The notes below the pieces were generated by a model that was not told where the DNA came from, searched no databases, and was given only the letters and a program-made list of their open reading frames with translations. Positions 1 to 7,424 of a DNA stretch of 64,000 nt are shown here, piece by piece (within the stretch, counting starts at the first letter, position 1; each line of letters opens with the position of its first letter). Position numbers and translations under genes: made by a program. Origin of the DNA: Allobosea robiniae (lineage in GTDB: Bacteria > Pseudomonadota > Alphaproteobacteria > Rhizobiales > Beijerinckiaceae); NCBI RefSeq assembly GCF_900102525.1, contig NZ_FNBZ01000007.1, positions 1 through 64,000 on the forward strand. The letters run 5' to 3'.

Positions 1-327
1 ATCGCCAACTGGACCATCCCCGGCAAGATGGTGAAGGGCATGGGCGGCGCGATGGATCTGGTCGCCGGCGTCAAGAAGGTCATCGTCGTGATGGAACACG
101 CCAACAAGGCGGGCGAATCCAAGGTGCTGGAGCGCTGCACCTTGCCGCTGACCGGTGCTGGCGTGGTCGACCTCATCGTCACCGATCTCTGCGTGATGAG
201 CTGCGCCAAGGAAAACGGCGGCGGGCTGACCCTGGTCGAGCTCGCGCCGGGCGTCACGCTCGACGAGGTCAAGGCCAGGACCGGCGCGCCCTTCACCGTC
301 GCGCCAAGCCTCGCAAAGGCCGCGTGA
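1..327 (+). CDS. 3-oxoacid CoA-transferase beta subunit, C-terminal part
   Basis: The reading frame is open from the first base, so the start lies outside the window. About 108 residues remain. The segment has the typical end of a family I CoA-transferase subunit B: a glycine-rich [12 protein letters not shown] stretch, VVMEH, then [11 protein letters not shown] and ARTGAPF. The enzyme moves CoA from succinyl-CoA to a 3-oxoacid. Protocatechuate dioxygenase genes lie 13 kb downstream, so this could be 3-oxoadipate CoA-transferase PcaJ. Acetoacetate CoA-transferase ScoB has the same C-terminal signatures and cannot be excluded. The 265 bases after it hold no gene I can support. Confidence 0.85.
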   Translation: MANWTIPGKMVKGMGGAMDLVAGVKKVIVVMEHANKAGESKVLERCTLPLTGAGVVDLIVTDLCVMSCAKENGGGLTLVELAPGVTLDEVKARTGAPFTVAPSLAKAA

Positions 328-592
328 GCGGCTCTATAGAAAGCTGTGCGAGGTTACCGACGGGGATGAAGCCCCACAGCCCGGCGCGGTGTACCTTCTT
401 CGGCCTAAGGGCTCGCATTGAAGCTCAAGTGCATCGCCGGAGCAGCCGCCCGAATTTGCTTGGCAGCCACAAGTCTCAACTTCAGAAGCATGTACATTGC
501 AAAGCCGCTGTCGAATGCTGACAAGCCGCTCTGCTTGGACTCTGGCGCTTTTGCGTACTCGGACGAGCGCGGAGCGAGGATGTCCAGCTGAG

Positions 593-1444
593 TCACGTCT
601 CAAAAAATGAGAGAAGCCTCTTGGCAGTCTCCGCTGGCCGCTCTTCCGGCACCCAATGGCCGCAACCTGCGATGGATCCTCCTACAACGCTGGAAGCGAA
701 TTCCTTGAGCATGGGGATCATCTTTTCTCCATATCGGTGTTCCCCACCCAGAGCCATAACCGGGATCGTCAAGGGCGCCTTTTTCCAGGCGAGACCATTG
801 GCGTGATCCAGAGGAAAGGCACGGTACCATTCGAGTGCGCCGCGGGTGTTTCCGACTTGCGCGAGAGCGCGAGCAAAAATCTCGATATCATGATGCTCGA
901 ATGCGCCGTGGTTGAAGGCTCTGTCCGATAAGAACGTTGAGACATACGTCAGCTCACGCCCCTGGATCAGCAATTCCGGCAAATCCCGTCGCATGTGAAA
1001 TGCGAAGTGCCACACCTTTGGATCAGCGAAATTGGCTTCCCATTGACTCCAGCCGGGCATCGGAGCGTCCAGGATTGCGAGACGCGTCAAGGCCTCGCGG
1101 TGCTGGAATGCCAACGCAAGAGCAACCATGGCTCCGATATCGTGCCCACAGACGGCGTAACGGGCAAAGCCCAGCGATCTCATCGCGGCGTGTACGTCTG
1201 CCGCCATGGAAGCCTTGTCATACCCTGCTTGCGGCTTGTCTGAATGACCGGCACCTCGCAAATCGAGCGCGATCACCGTGTGGTGCTTGCTGAGTTCAGG
1301 CATGACCTTGTGCCATTCCCACCAAGTTTGGGGAAACCCATGCAAAAGAACGACAGGCGAACCCGATCCACCAATGACCGCGTGAAGCCCAACCTCACCC
1401 GCCATCACCATGCGATGTTCGAAACCTTCGAGCTTCGTGCTCAT
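593..1444 (-). CDS. alpha/beta hydrolase, epoxide hydrolase/dehalogenase-like
   Basis: This is a 283-residue alpha/beta-fold hydrolase. I start it at the ATG preceded by GGAGGAG rather than at a longer upstream frame. The oxyanion-hole HGFPQTWWEW motif is near residue 35, the nucleophile elbow GHDIGA has Asp102, and the catalytic His is in CGHWVPEE near the C terminus. An Asp rather than Ser nucleophile points to epoxide hydrolases and haloacetate or haloalkane dehalogenases, which form a covalent ester intermediate. A paralogue lies 34 bases upstream on the same strand, so the two probably form one operon. The substrate is unknown and no secretion signal is visible. Confidence 0.85.
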   Translation of the reverse strand: MSTKLEGFEHRMVMAGEVGLHAVIGGSGSPVVLLHGFPQTWWEWHKVMPELSKHHTVIALDLRGAGHSDKPQAGYDKASMAADVHAAMRSLGFARYAVCGHDIGAMVALALAFQHREALTRLAILDAPMPGWSQWEANFADPKVWHFAFHMRRDLPELLIQGRELTYVSTFLSDRAFNHGAFEHHDIEIFARALAQVGNTRGALEWYRAFPLDHANGLAWKKAPLTIPVMALGGEHRYGEKMIPMLKEFASSVVGGSIAGCGHWVPEERPAETAKRLLSFFET

Positions 1445-1478
1445 GGTCTCCTCCGTAGGTTCTAGTCGCAGCCTTGGA

Positions 1479-2354
1479 TCAGCCCCCTGCGGTGCGTGAT
1501 CTCCCGAGAAATTGCTTGATTGCGGCGGCCAGCTCGTGCGGCCTCTCCTCTGGCGGATAGTGGCCACATCGCTCGATCAGGACATCTTCGACATTGCTTG
1601 CGACCTGGCGGATCGTCCGCGACGATGCATCGCCGTATCCCCAGTCGGCGCCCACAGCGAGAACCGGCATTTGTAGAGGCGTCTGCCCCCACGCCCGATT
1701 GTCTTCGCGATCAATCGGTATGGTTCGGTAATAGCTGAAGGAGCTACGCAGCGCACCCGGCCTGGCGAGCGCCTGCGCATAGTGTTCGATTTCAGAAGAG
1801 CCGACGGCATTTGCGTCGAACAAGCCGACCTTCTCACGCCGCATGAAATGGTCGACGAACAGAAACTCTCGCCCCCTGACCAGCTCTTCCGAGATGTCGC
1901 CTGCCATGTTGAAGCCGAAATGCCAGCTCCCACCTCTGGCAACATCCATGCCCGCTTCTTGGCCAAAGGCAGGGAGGCTGCTCTCAATGAACACGAGATG
2001 GCTCACTTCGTCCGGCCACTGGGCAGCGTACGCAAAGGCGACGTGTCCTCCCAAGTCATGACCGGCAATAGCGATGCGCGACAAACCGAGTGATTGAACA
2101 AATTCTCTTAGACGCGCGGAGACCGTCTTCTTGTCGAACCCGCTATCCGGCTTCGATGAGTAACCGAAGCCTGGCAGATCGGGCGCGATTACGTCGTGCT
2201 CATTGCAGAGAAGTGGCATGATTTTTCGCCAGGCGAACGACGTCTGTGGCCATCCGTGAAGCAACAGGATCGGAGTGCCTTGGCCCACGCGCGTGTAGGC
2301 AAAGCGCATATCACGGGTGCGAACAGAACCGAGGGTCTCCGCAGCGTGGCCCAT
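1479..2354 (-). CDS. alpha/beta hydrolase, epoxide hydrolase-like (paralogue)
   Basis: This 291-residue hydrolase has HGWPQTSFAW near residue 33, the nucleophile elbow GHDLGG with Asp100, and a terminal CGHYPPEERP carrying the catalytic His. Its layout matches the neighbouring 283-residue protein over the whole length (GREF/GREL, the lid region, ALEWYRAFPLD versus SFSYYRTIPID), so the pair arose by tandem duplication. It is the upstream gene of the presumed two-gene unit. Either epoxide hydrolysis or dehalogenation would fit. The first residues are poorly constrained because no strong ribosome binding site precedes the start. Confidence 0.82.
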   Translation of the reverse strand: MGHAAETLGSVRTRDMRFAYTRVGQGTPILLLHGWPQTSFAWRKIMPLLCNEHDVIAPDLPGFGYSSKPDSGFDKKTVSARLREFVQSLGLSRIAIAGHDLGGHVAFAYAAQWPDEVSHLVFIESSLPAFGQEAGMDVARGGSWHFGFNMAGDISEELVRGREFLFVDHFMRREKVGLFDANAVGSSEIEHYAQALARPGALRSSFSYYRTIPIDREDNRAWGQTPLQMPVLAVGADWGYGDASSRTIRQVASNVEDVLIERCGHYPPEERPHELAAAIKQFLGRSRTAGG

Positions 2355-2491
2355 TACCCCAATCTCATTTCAGCTCAGCCGGGCGCAGTACCGCATAATT
2401 CGTTCCTGCATGCAAACAAGATTATATCGAGTTCATGGATGAGAACAATCGGCTAGGACGCCAACATATGGGGAGAGTGGTCACGGCGGCG

Positions 2492-2521
2492 AAAACGCGT
2501 CATTCGGGGCCGAATGACGCG
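2492..2521 (-). terminator. Rho-independent terminator for the iclR pair
   Basis: A hairpin with perfect 12-base arms (2496-2507 and 2510-2521) is followed, on the minus strand, by TTTT (complement of 2492-2495). It lies about 118 bases past the stop of the second iclR gene, so it would end that transcript. The arms contain GTCATTCGG, and such hairpins also occur as dispersed repeats in Rhizobiales, so it may be a repeat co-opted as a terminator. Confidence 0.6.
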
Positions 2522-2638
2522 ACGCCGTAACGGCCCGGTCTGCTCATCGGAGCCGACCACAAACGAGCACGTTGAGAATTTAAGAGCGAGCTAGCGCATC
2601 CGCACGCAAGCGGACGTCAAGCGCCATCCCGGTCGGTA

Positions 2639-3412
2639 TCAGGTAAGGCTGAACAAGGGGGATGAAGCAGCCGCTGCGCCGAGTTCGTCGGCGCTGGCAA
2701 GTAGCCAGGGCGCAATTTCTGTCATGCGAGCAGGCGTCATTCGAATGGTCGGACCTGCTACACTGATCGTGCCGACAGGGGTTCCCACACCGCGCTTGCG
2801 GATCGCGGTAGCCATTGCAGATGTGCCTATCTCGTAAGCCTCCGTCACGCACGCATATCCGAGCTGGCGCGTCCGCTCGATCTGCGTAAGCAGCTGCTCG
2901 ATGGTGGCCGGAGCGTTGGGACCGAGTCCAGATCGATGCAGCCCCTGTTTCTCGACGACAATTTTCACTTGCTCGTCGCTGAGGTTCGCTAACCAGGCCT
3001 GACCATTGGCTGTGGCCGCAAGATAAACTTCCGGCTCGGTGTGCGGGACATAGAACAGGCCGCTTTGCGTGCTTTGAGATTTGGCTACCCAGGTCAAATG
3101 ATCACTTTCGACGACGGCCAGCCGCACCAATTCTCCTGTTCGTTTGGCGAGGTCATCGAGAATCGGCTGAACAAGGTCGGTTATGCCGCTGGTGCCGAGA
3201 TAGGCCAAGCCGAGAGCAGCGAGCTTTACGCTCAAATTCACGGTGCCGTCCGCCGAGCGAAAGAGGAAGCCACCATCGACCAGGCCCTGAACGGCTCGTT
3301 CAGCAGCTGCCGCCGGTATTTTTAATCTGTGGGCGAGGTCTCGCAATGGCAAGCCGGCGGGACATTGCGCCAATGTTTCGAGCATTCCTAAGGCTCGGAT
3401 ACGGCTAGACAT
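2639..3412 (-). CDS. IclR family transcriptional regulator (second of a tandem pair)
   Basis: This 257-residue protein has an N-terminal winged helix-turn-helix (about residues 1-60) and a C-terminal IclR effector-binding domain with TGELVRLAVVE, AYEIGTSAMA and GTISVAGPTIRMT. It begins one base after the stop of an equally long paralogue, so translation is probably coupled. Its recognition helix region (KIPAAAAERAVQGL) differs from that of the partner (AIPRSATHRLLADL), while the effector domains are closely similar. The pair could form heterodimers or respond to related ligands. By position it should control the divergent catabolic operon that starts near 4304. Confidence 0.9.
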   Translation of the reverse strand: MSSRIRALGMLETLAQCPAGLPLRDLAHRLKIPAAAAERAVQGLVDGGFLFRSADGTVNLSVKLAALGLAYLGTSGITDLVQPILDDLAKRTGELVRLAVVESDHLTWVAKSQSTQSGLFYVPHTEPEVYLAATANGQAWLANLSDEQVKIVVEKQGLHRSGLGPNAPATIEQLLTQIERTRQLGYACVTEAYEIGTSAMATAIRKRGVGTPVGTISVAGPTIRMTPARMTEIAPWLLASADELGAAAASSPLFSLT

Positions 3413-3413
3413 G

Positions 3414-4187
3414 TCAATGCGCCGGTTCGGAGAAAATGGGTAGTCCTGTGCCGGCCTTGGCGATGGCGCTGGCTGCGCCGCGCAGGGAGGGCAGGATCTG
3501 ATCCATTGCTTCGCTAGTCATGCGTATGACAGGCCCGGCGACACTGATTGTGCCGATAGGGCGTTGTGTCGCTTCGTCGAAGATGGCGACGGCGATCGCG
3601 GAAGTTCCCGGCTCGTAGGTTTCGAAGATTTTAGCATAGCCGAGTTCACGCGCGGCATCGACAAAGATCAACAGGTCTCGCATGGATCGTGGCGCGTTCG
3701 GTCCATACCCCTCACGCTTCAATCCCTGCTTGGCAGCGAGCTGCAACACCTCGTCCTCGTCAAGGCATGAAAGCCAAGCATGGCCGTTCGAGGTTGCGGC
3801 CAGATAGACCTCGGCTCCTTCGTCGGGGTTGTACAGAAGCCCACGCCTCGCGCCCTGTGCCTTCGCGACGCGGATGAGTTTTCGGTCATGGATGACGGCC
3901 AGCGTAACCAGTTCGCCGGTCTTGTCAGCGAGCCCGTCGAGGAGCGGCTGGATCCTGGTGGTAATACCGGTGGACGCCAGATGACTGAAGCCAAGGGCCA
4001 CGATCTTTGCGGTTAGGCGGTAGGCCCCGCCATCGAACTCTTGGCGGACGTAACCTTCGTCTTTGAGGTCCGCGAGAAGGCGGTGCGTGGCACTTCGAGG
4101 GATGGCCAAAGTGTCGGCCACAGCCATGAGCGGCAGCCCGCCAGCGTGGCGCGACAACAAGTCGATGATCGCAATCGCCCGATCCAT
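3414..4187 (-). CDS. IclR family transcriptional regulator (first of a tandem pair)
   Basis: This is a 257-residue IclR regulator with an N-terminal wHTH (IPRSATHRLLADLKDEGYV) and an effector domain (TGELVTLAVIHDRKL, YEPGTSAIAVAIFD, GTISVAGPVIRMTSEA). IclR proteins bind small acids such as aromatic acids and activate or repress divergent catabolic genes. The ATG at 4187 has GGAGG just upstream, inside an inverted repeat that may be its operator, which suggests autoregulation. It is divergent from the AroE-like/ABC transporter operon and separated from the second iclR gene by a single base. Confidence 0.92.
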   Translation of the reverse strand: MDRAIAIIDLLSRHAGGLPLMAVADTLAIPRSATHRLLADLKDEGYVRQEFDGGAYRLTAKIVALGFSHLASTGITTRIQPLLDGLADKTGELVTLAVIHDRKLIRVAKAQGARRGLLYNPDEGAEVYLAATSNGHAWLSCLDEDEVLQLAAKQGLKREGYGPNAPRSMRDLLIFVDAARELGYAKIFETYEPGTSAIAVAIFDEATQRPIGTISVAGPVIRMTSEAMDQILPSLRGAASAIAKAGTGLPIFSEPAH

Positions 4188-4192
4188 GGTGC

Positions 4193-4230
4193 CTCCGTTC
4201 CAATTGGACCCTATTCGATTTGGAACGGAG
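4193..4230. promoter_or_regulatory. Inverted repeat, likely IclR operator
   Basis: Perfect 11-base inverted arms (CTCCGTTCCAA at 4193-4203 and its complement at 4220-4230) are separated by 16 bases. The half-site TTGGAACGGAG resembles the TGGAA/TTCCA halves of IclR-family operators. The left arm covers the ribosome binding site of the first iclR gene, so binding here could repress the regulator itself. Confidence 0.6.
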
Positions 4231-4241
4231 TGTCACTGTTC

Positions 4242-4271
4242 TTGACGAATGTGGAATTATGAGATTTATGG
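4242..4271 (+). promoter_or_regulatory. Candidate promoter of the AroE-like/pca operon
   Basis: TTGACG at 4242-4247 is followed after 18 bases by TTATGG (4266-4271), a plausible sigma-70-type promoter. The -10 region overlaps the left half of the inverted repeat at 4268-4283. A regulator bound there would compete with RNA polymerase. Confidence 0.4.
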
Positions 4272-4283
4272 AACGAATTCCAT
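4268..4283. promoter_or_regulatory. IclR-type operator ATGGAA-N4-TTCCAT
   Basis: ATGGAACGAATTCCAT is a 6+6 inverted repeat with a 4-base spacer. Known IclR sites have TGGAA and TTCCA halves, and the same TGGAAC half-site recurs in the inverted repeat at 4193-4230. It lies 20 bases upstream of the operon's first start codon. Confidence 0.6.
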
Positions 4284-4303
4284 TTTCTTGACGGACCTCA
4301 CGC

Positions 4304-5134
4304 TTGGCAGATGCCCTTCTCCCGACCAGCGAGCCTTCCGCGTTGAAGGCGATCAGCGGCAGAACGCGACTTTTCGCTGTGCTTGGCGACCCTGTCGCCC
4401 AAGTCATGGCGCCGGCGATGATGAACCAGCTCTTTGTTGAGCGGGGCGTGGACGCAGTGCTGATCCCTGTGGAGGTATCAGCACGGTCGTTGGCGGCAGT
4501 CGTCAATGGGCTGAAACAGATCAACAACCTCGACGGGCTCCTCGTCACCGTCCCTCATAAGCGCAGCGTCCACGATCAGGCGGACATGTTGAGCGGCACC
4601 GCTCGGCTGGCAGGGGCGGTCAACGCCATGCGGCGCGAGGCTGACGGCACGTGGTTCGGAGATAACTTCGACGGCGAGGGCTTCGTACGCGGGCTGGAGC
4701 GGGCTGACCGCTCGATTGCGGGCAAGCGTTTCACGGTTGTTGGCGCCGGCGGGGCGGGTGTCTCGATCGCGGCCGCCATCCTTCGGGCGCAGGCCGCGAG
4801 CGTCACGATCGTCGACATAGACCGCGCAAGTGCGGAAGCGCTCGCGAGCCGCCTCGGCGAGAGGTGGCCCGGGCTTGCTCAGGTCGCGGATGTTCCCGAT
4901 GCAGCAAGCGATGTGGTGGTGAACGCAACGCCGCTCGGTTTGGGCGGCAATGATCCACTGCCTTTCGAGCTGAATGATCTGCGTTCCGAATGCCTTGTCG
5001 CCGACATCATCATGAAGCCAGCCGAAACGCGCCTTCTCCGTGAGGCCGCTGCGCAGGGTTTCGCCACGCACCCGGGGCTTCCCATGCTGAGCGAGCAGAT
5101 CCCTCTTTACCGGGAGTTTTTCCGGATTCCCTGA
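4304..5134 (+). CDS. Shikimate dehydrogenase-like oxidoreductase (AroE family, atypical)
   Basis: This 276-residue protein has the AroE fold: catalytic Lys86 in VTVPHK, Asn107 in VNAM, Asp123 in NFDGEGF and a dinucleotide loop GAGGAG at 147-152. In classical shikimate dehydrogenases a Ser-x-Ser motif after GDPVAQ binds the substrate carboxylate. Here the site reads V34-M35-A36-P37, so both hydroxyls are missing and shikimate is an uncertain substrate. The gene starts the large catabolic operon that also encodes 3-dehydroshikimate dehydratase, so a quinate- or shikimate-related acid is still likely. The TTG at 4304 is the first in-frame start; no clear Shine-Dalgarno is visible, and the exact start is uncertain. 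Confidence 0.8.
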   Translation: MADALLPTSEPSALKAISGRTRLFAVLGDPVAQVMAPAMMNQLFVERGVDAVLIPVEVSARSLAAVVNGLKQINNLDGLLVTVPHKRSVHDQADMLSGTARLAGAVNAMRREADGTWFGDNFDGEGFVRGLERADRSIAGKRFTVVGAGGAGVSIAAAILRAQAASVTIVDIDRASAEALASRLGERWPGLAQVADVPDAASDVVVNATPLGLGGNDPLPFELNDLRSECLVADIIMKPAETRLLREAAAQGFATHPGLPMLSEQIPLYREFFRIP

Positions 5135-5176
5135 ACCAACGACCTTGGCAGAAGACCAGGGCGCCTGGAGGAAACC

Positions 5177-5845
5177 TTGACGTATCAGTTCGATTTTTCA
5201 GTCCTACTTCCGTACTGGGAGCAATTGCTGCGAGGTTGCTGGCTGACAGTCCTGCTGTCGGCCATCTCGATCTCGGCGGGGCTCGTGATCGGAATCCTGA
5301 CCGCACTCGCCAAGCAAAGCCGCTTCGCAGCGGCTCGGATCGCGGCCAGCACCTATGTCGAGATCATCCGGAACACGCCGTTCCTGGTGCAGGTCTTCTT
5401 CATCTTTTTTGGCCTGCCGGCTCTCGGCATCAGCTTTCAGCCCTGGAGCGCAGCCATCTTGGCGCTGAGCCTCAATTGCGGAGCGTTTTCGGCGGAGGTT
5501 ATTCGTGGTGGAATCGATGCTATTGCGCGCGGACAGTATGAGGCCGGCACCGCCCTCGGCCTGAAGCCGCTGCAAATCTTCCGCCATATCATCTTGAAGC
5601 CGGCCCTGCGGATCATTTTCCCAGCATTATCCGGCCAGTTTGTCCTGACGCTCCTCACGACCAGCATTGTCTCGTCGATTTCTGCCGAGGAGCTCACTTC
5701 GATCGCCCAGTCGATCGACACGATGACGTTCCGAAGCTTCGAAATCTACATCGTTGCAACGATCCTCTACCTCACGATGTCGTTCGCCTTCGCAACGTTG
5801 TTCAAGCTGATCGACCGTCTCTATTTCTCTTATCCCGTGAAGTGA
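5177..5845 (+). CDS. ABC transporter permease, polar amino acid type
   Basis: This 222-residue inner-membrane permease belongs to the HisM/GlnP family. It has several hydrophobic helices, the ENTPFL-type motif (EIIRNTPFLVQVFFIFFGLP) near residue 57, and an EAA loop (EAGTALGLKPLQIFRHI) that contacts the ATPase. The start is a TTG with GGAGG five bases upstream. It lies 42 bases after the AroE-like gene and 7 bases before a second permease, so the two should form the heterodimeric membrane channel of one importer. Confidence 0.92.
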   Translation: MTYQFDFSVLLPYWEQLLRGCWLTVLLSAISISAGLVIGILTALAKQSRFAAARIAASTYVEIIRNTPFLVQVFFIFFGLPALGISFQPWSAAILALSLNCGAFSAEVIRGGIDAIARGQYEAGTALGLKPLQIFRHIILKPALRIIFPALSGQFVLTLLTTSIVSSISAEELTSIAQSIDTMTFRSFEIYIVATILYLTMSFAFATLFKLIDRLYFSYPVK

Positions 5846-5852
5846 GGGCGGC

Positions 5853-6503
5853 ATGATCAGAGAATTCGGTCTGTCGGAAGCACTCGCCATCCTGTCGGGC
5901 GTTCAGTCGACAATTCTCCTATCGCTTATCGCCTTCGCGGGGGGCGGAGTCGTCGGGCTGGCGATCGCATTGATGCGCACTTCGGAGCGCGCTTGGCTGC
6001 GCCGCTGTGCCGGCTTCTACATCGATTTCTTTCAAGGCACGCCGCTGCTCATGCAGCTGTTCCTGGTGTTCTATGGATTGCCGGTTCTCGGGTACAAGGT
6101 GAACCCTTGGGTCGCGGTGACCATCGGCTTCACCTTGCATGCCAGTGCATTCCTCGGCGAGGTCTGGCGTGGCAGCATCCAAGCCGTGCCGCGCGGACAA
6201 AGCGAAGCCGCCTATGCGCTGGGCCTGAGCTACGTCTCTCGGATGCGCAACGTCGTCCTGCCACAAGCCATGCGGATCTCAGTGGCGCCGACGGTGGGCT
6301 TCATGGTGCAGCTGATCAAGGGCACCTCACTCGCGGCGATTATCGGCTTCGTCGAGCTCTCGCGCGCTGCTCAGATCATCGCCAGCGCGACGTACAAACC
6401 GCTGCTCGCCTACGGCTGCGCCGCAATCGTCTACTTCCTTCTCTGCTTCCCGCTTTCACGCCTGAGCATGCGCCTCGAGAAGCGCTTCGCCGTGAAATCC
6501 TGA
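5853..6503 (+). CDS. ABC transporter permease, polar amino acid type
   Basis: This 216-residue HisQ/HisM-type permease has the motifs DFFQGTPLLMQLFLVFYGLP and EAAYALGLSYVSRMRNVV (EAA loop). It partners with the upstream permease. The start codon is only 7 bases after the preceding stop, with GAGGGCGG as ribosome binding site overlapping that junction, so the two are probably translated together. Membrane topology is the usual five or so helices with the N terminus outside. Confidence 0.92.
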   Translation: MIREFGLSEALAILSGVQSTILLSLIAFAGGGVVGLAIALMRTSERAWLRRCAGFYIDFFQGTPLLMQLFLVFYGLPVLGYKVNPWVAVTIGFTLHASAFLGEVWRGSIQAVPRGQSEAAYALGLSYVSRMRNVVLPQAMRISVAPTVGFMVQLIKGTSLAAIIGFVELSRAAQIIASATYKPLLAYGCAAIVYFLLCFPLSRLSMRLEKRFAVKS

Positions 6504-6533
6504 AGACCACACCAAAAGACCAACTGGAGGAAA

Positions 6534-7385
6534 ATGCCTATGAAGTGGGTTGAATCATTCCGTCGCACCGCAGTGGCTTCGGCCATGTTCGTCCTCGCAA
6601 CTTCTGCTGTCGCCGGCGCTGCGGCCGCACAGACGGTCGACTCGATCAAAAAAGGGGGCGTGCTTAAGATCGGATCGCAGGTCTCCCAGGTCCCCTGGGG
6701 CTTCAGCGATGCCTCCGGCAAGCTCACCGGCTTCGACATCGAGCTTGGTGAGATGCTGGCCAAGGACCTCGGCGTGAAGGCCGAAGTCACTCCGGTTACA
6801 TCGAGCAATCGCGTCGCGGCGCTGCTCACTGGCCAGGTCGACGTTTTGGCCGCTGTGATGGGCATCTTCGCCGACCGCCAGAAGGTCGTGCTGTTCGCGC
6901 GGCCCTACACCACCAACGACACAATCTACATTGGCAAGGTTGGTGCCGACATCAAGGGATGGAACGACCTGAAGGGCGTGCGTGTCGGCGTTCCGCGCGG
7001 CACACCACAGGACATCGCCATCACGAAGGCGGCGCCGGCCGGCGCGACCATCCAGCGCTTCGACGACGATGCTGCAACCGTCCAGGCGCTTATTGCGGGA
7101 CAGGTCGACATGATTGGCGGCGCCGCGACGCAGGTGCCGAATATCGCTCAGGTCGCCGGACCAGGAAAGTTTGAGCAGAAATTCGTCGTTGCCCGCGCCT
7201 ACAACGCCTTCGCGGTGCGACCGGCGTCGCGGGAATGGGCCGGTTACCTCAGCGATTTCGTTGCCCGGAAGCTCGCGAGCGGCGAATTGCCAGCCCTCTA
7301 CAAGAAGTGGATCGGCGGCGAGCTCGCTCAGATGCCCACGACTGGTGAGGGCGAGGCCGCCCTACCGATTTCGGTGGTGCAGTAA
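6534..7385 (+). CDS. ABC transporter substrate-binding protein, family 3-like
   Basis: This 283-residue periplasmic binding protein has an N-terminal signal peptide (arginines, hydrophobic stretch, cleavage near AAAAQ at about residue 34). GGVLKIGSQ and GFDIELGEMLAKDLG are typical of polar amino acid binding proteins. The second lobe is unusual. Where family members read GRxDAxxxD, with the Asp binding the alpha-amino group, this protein has GQVDMIGGAAT and no such Asp. The ligand may therefore be an organic acid rather than an amino acid. It has a good ribosome binding site (CTGGAGG). A strong hairpin directly follows the gene. Confidence 0.88.
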   Translation: MPMKWVESFRRTAVASAMFVLATSAVAGAAAAQTVDSIKKGGVLKIGSQVSQVPWGFSDASGKLTGFDIELGEMLAKDLGVKAEVTPVTSSNRVAALLTGQVDVLAAVMGIFADRQKVVLFARPYTTNDTIYIGKVGADIKGWNDLKGVRVGVPRGTPQDIAITKAAPAGATIQRFDDDAATVQALIAGQVDMIGGAATQVPNIAQVAGPGKFEQKFVVARAYNAFAVRPASREWAGYLSDFVARKLASGELPALYKKWIGGELAQMPTTGEGEAALPISVVQ

Positions 7386-7392
7386 CTGGCGC

Positions 7393-7415
7393 GCGGGCGG
7401 CATTGCGCCGCCCGC
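7393..7415 (+). promoter_or_regulatory. Intercistronic hairpin after the binding-protein gene
   Basis: GCGGGCGGC (7393-7401), loop ATTGC, then the exact complement (7407-7415) form a 9-base-pair GC stem in the 39-base gap before the ATPase gene. No T-run follows, so full termination is unlikely. Such hairpins commonly protect the binding-protein mRNA 3' end and lower expression of downstream transporter genes. Confidence 0.6.
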
Positions 7416-7424
7416 CTCTTTCCC

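Noticed and set aside
334-603. Short frames in the 328-592 gap
   Set aside because: No ribosome binding site or protein-family character; the DNA looks non-coding.
1477-1505. Extra TGATCC match outside the regulon block
   Set aside because: It lacks GTAT after 17 bases (CTAC instead) and lies at the gene boundary inside another operon without a matching downstream start.
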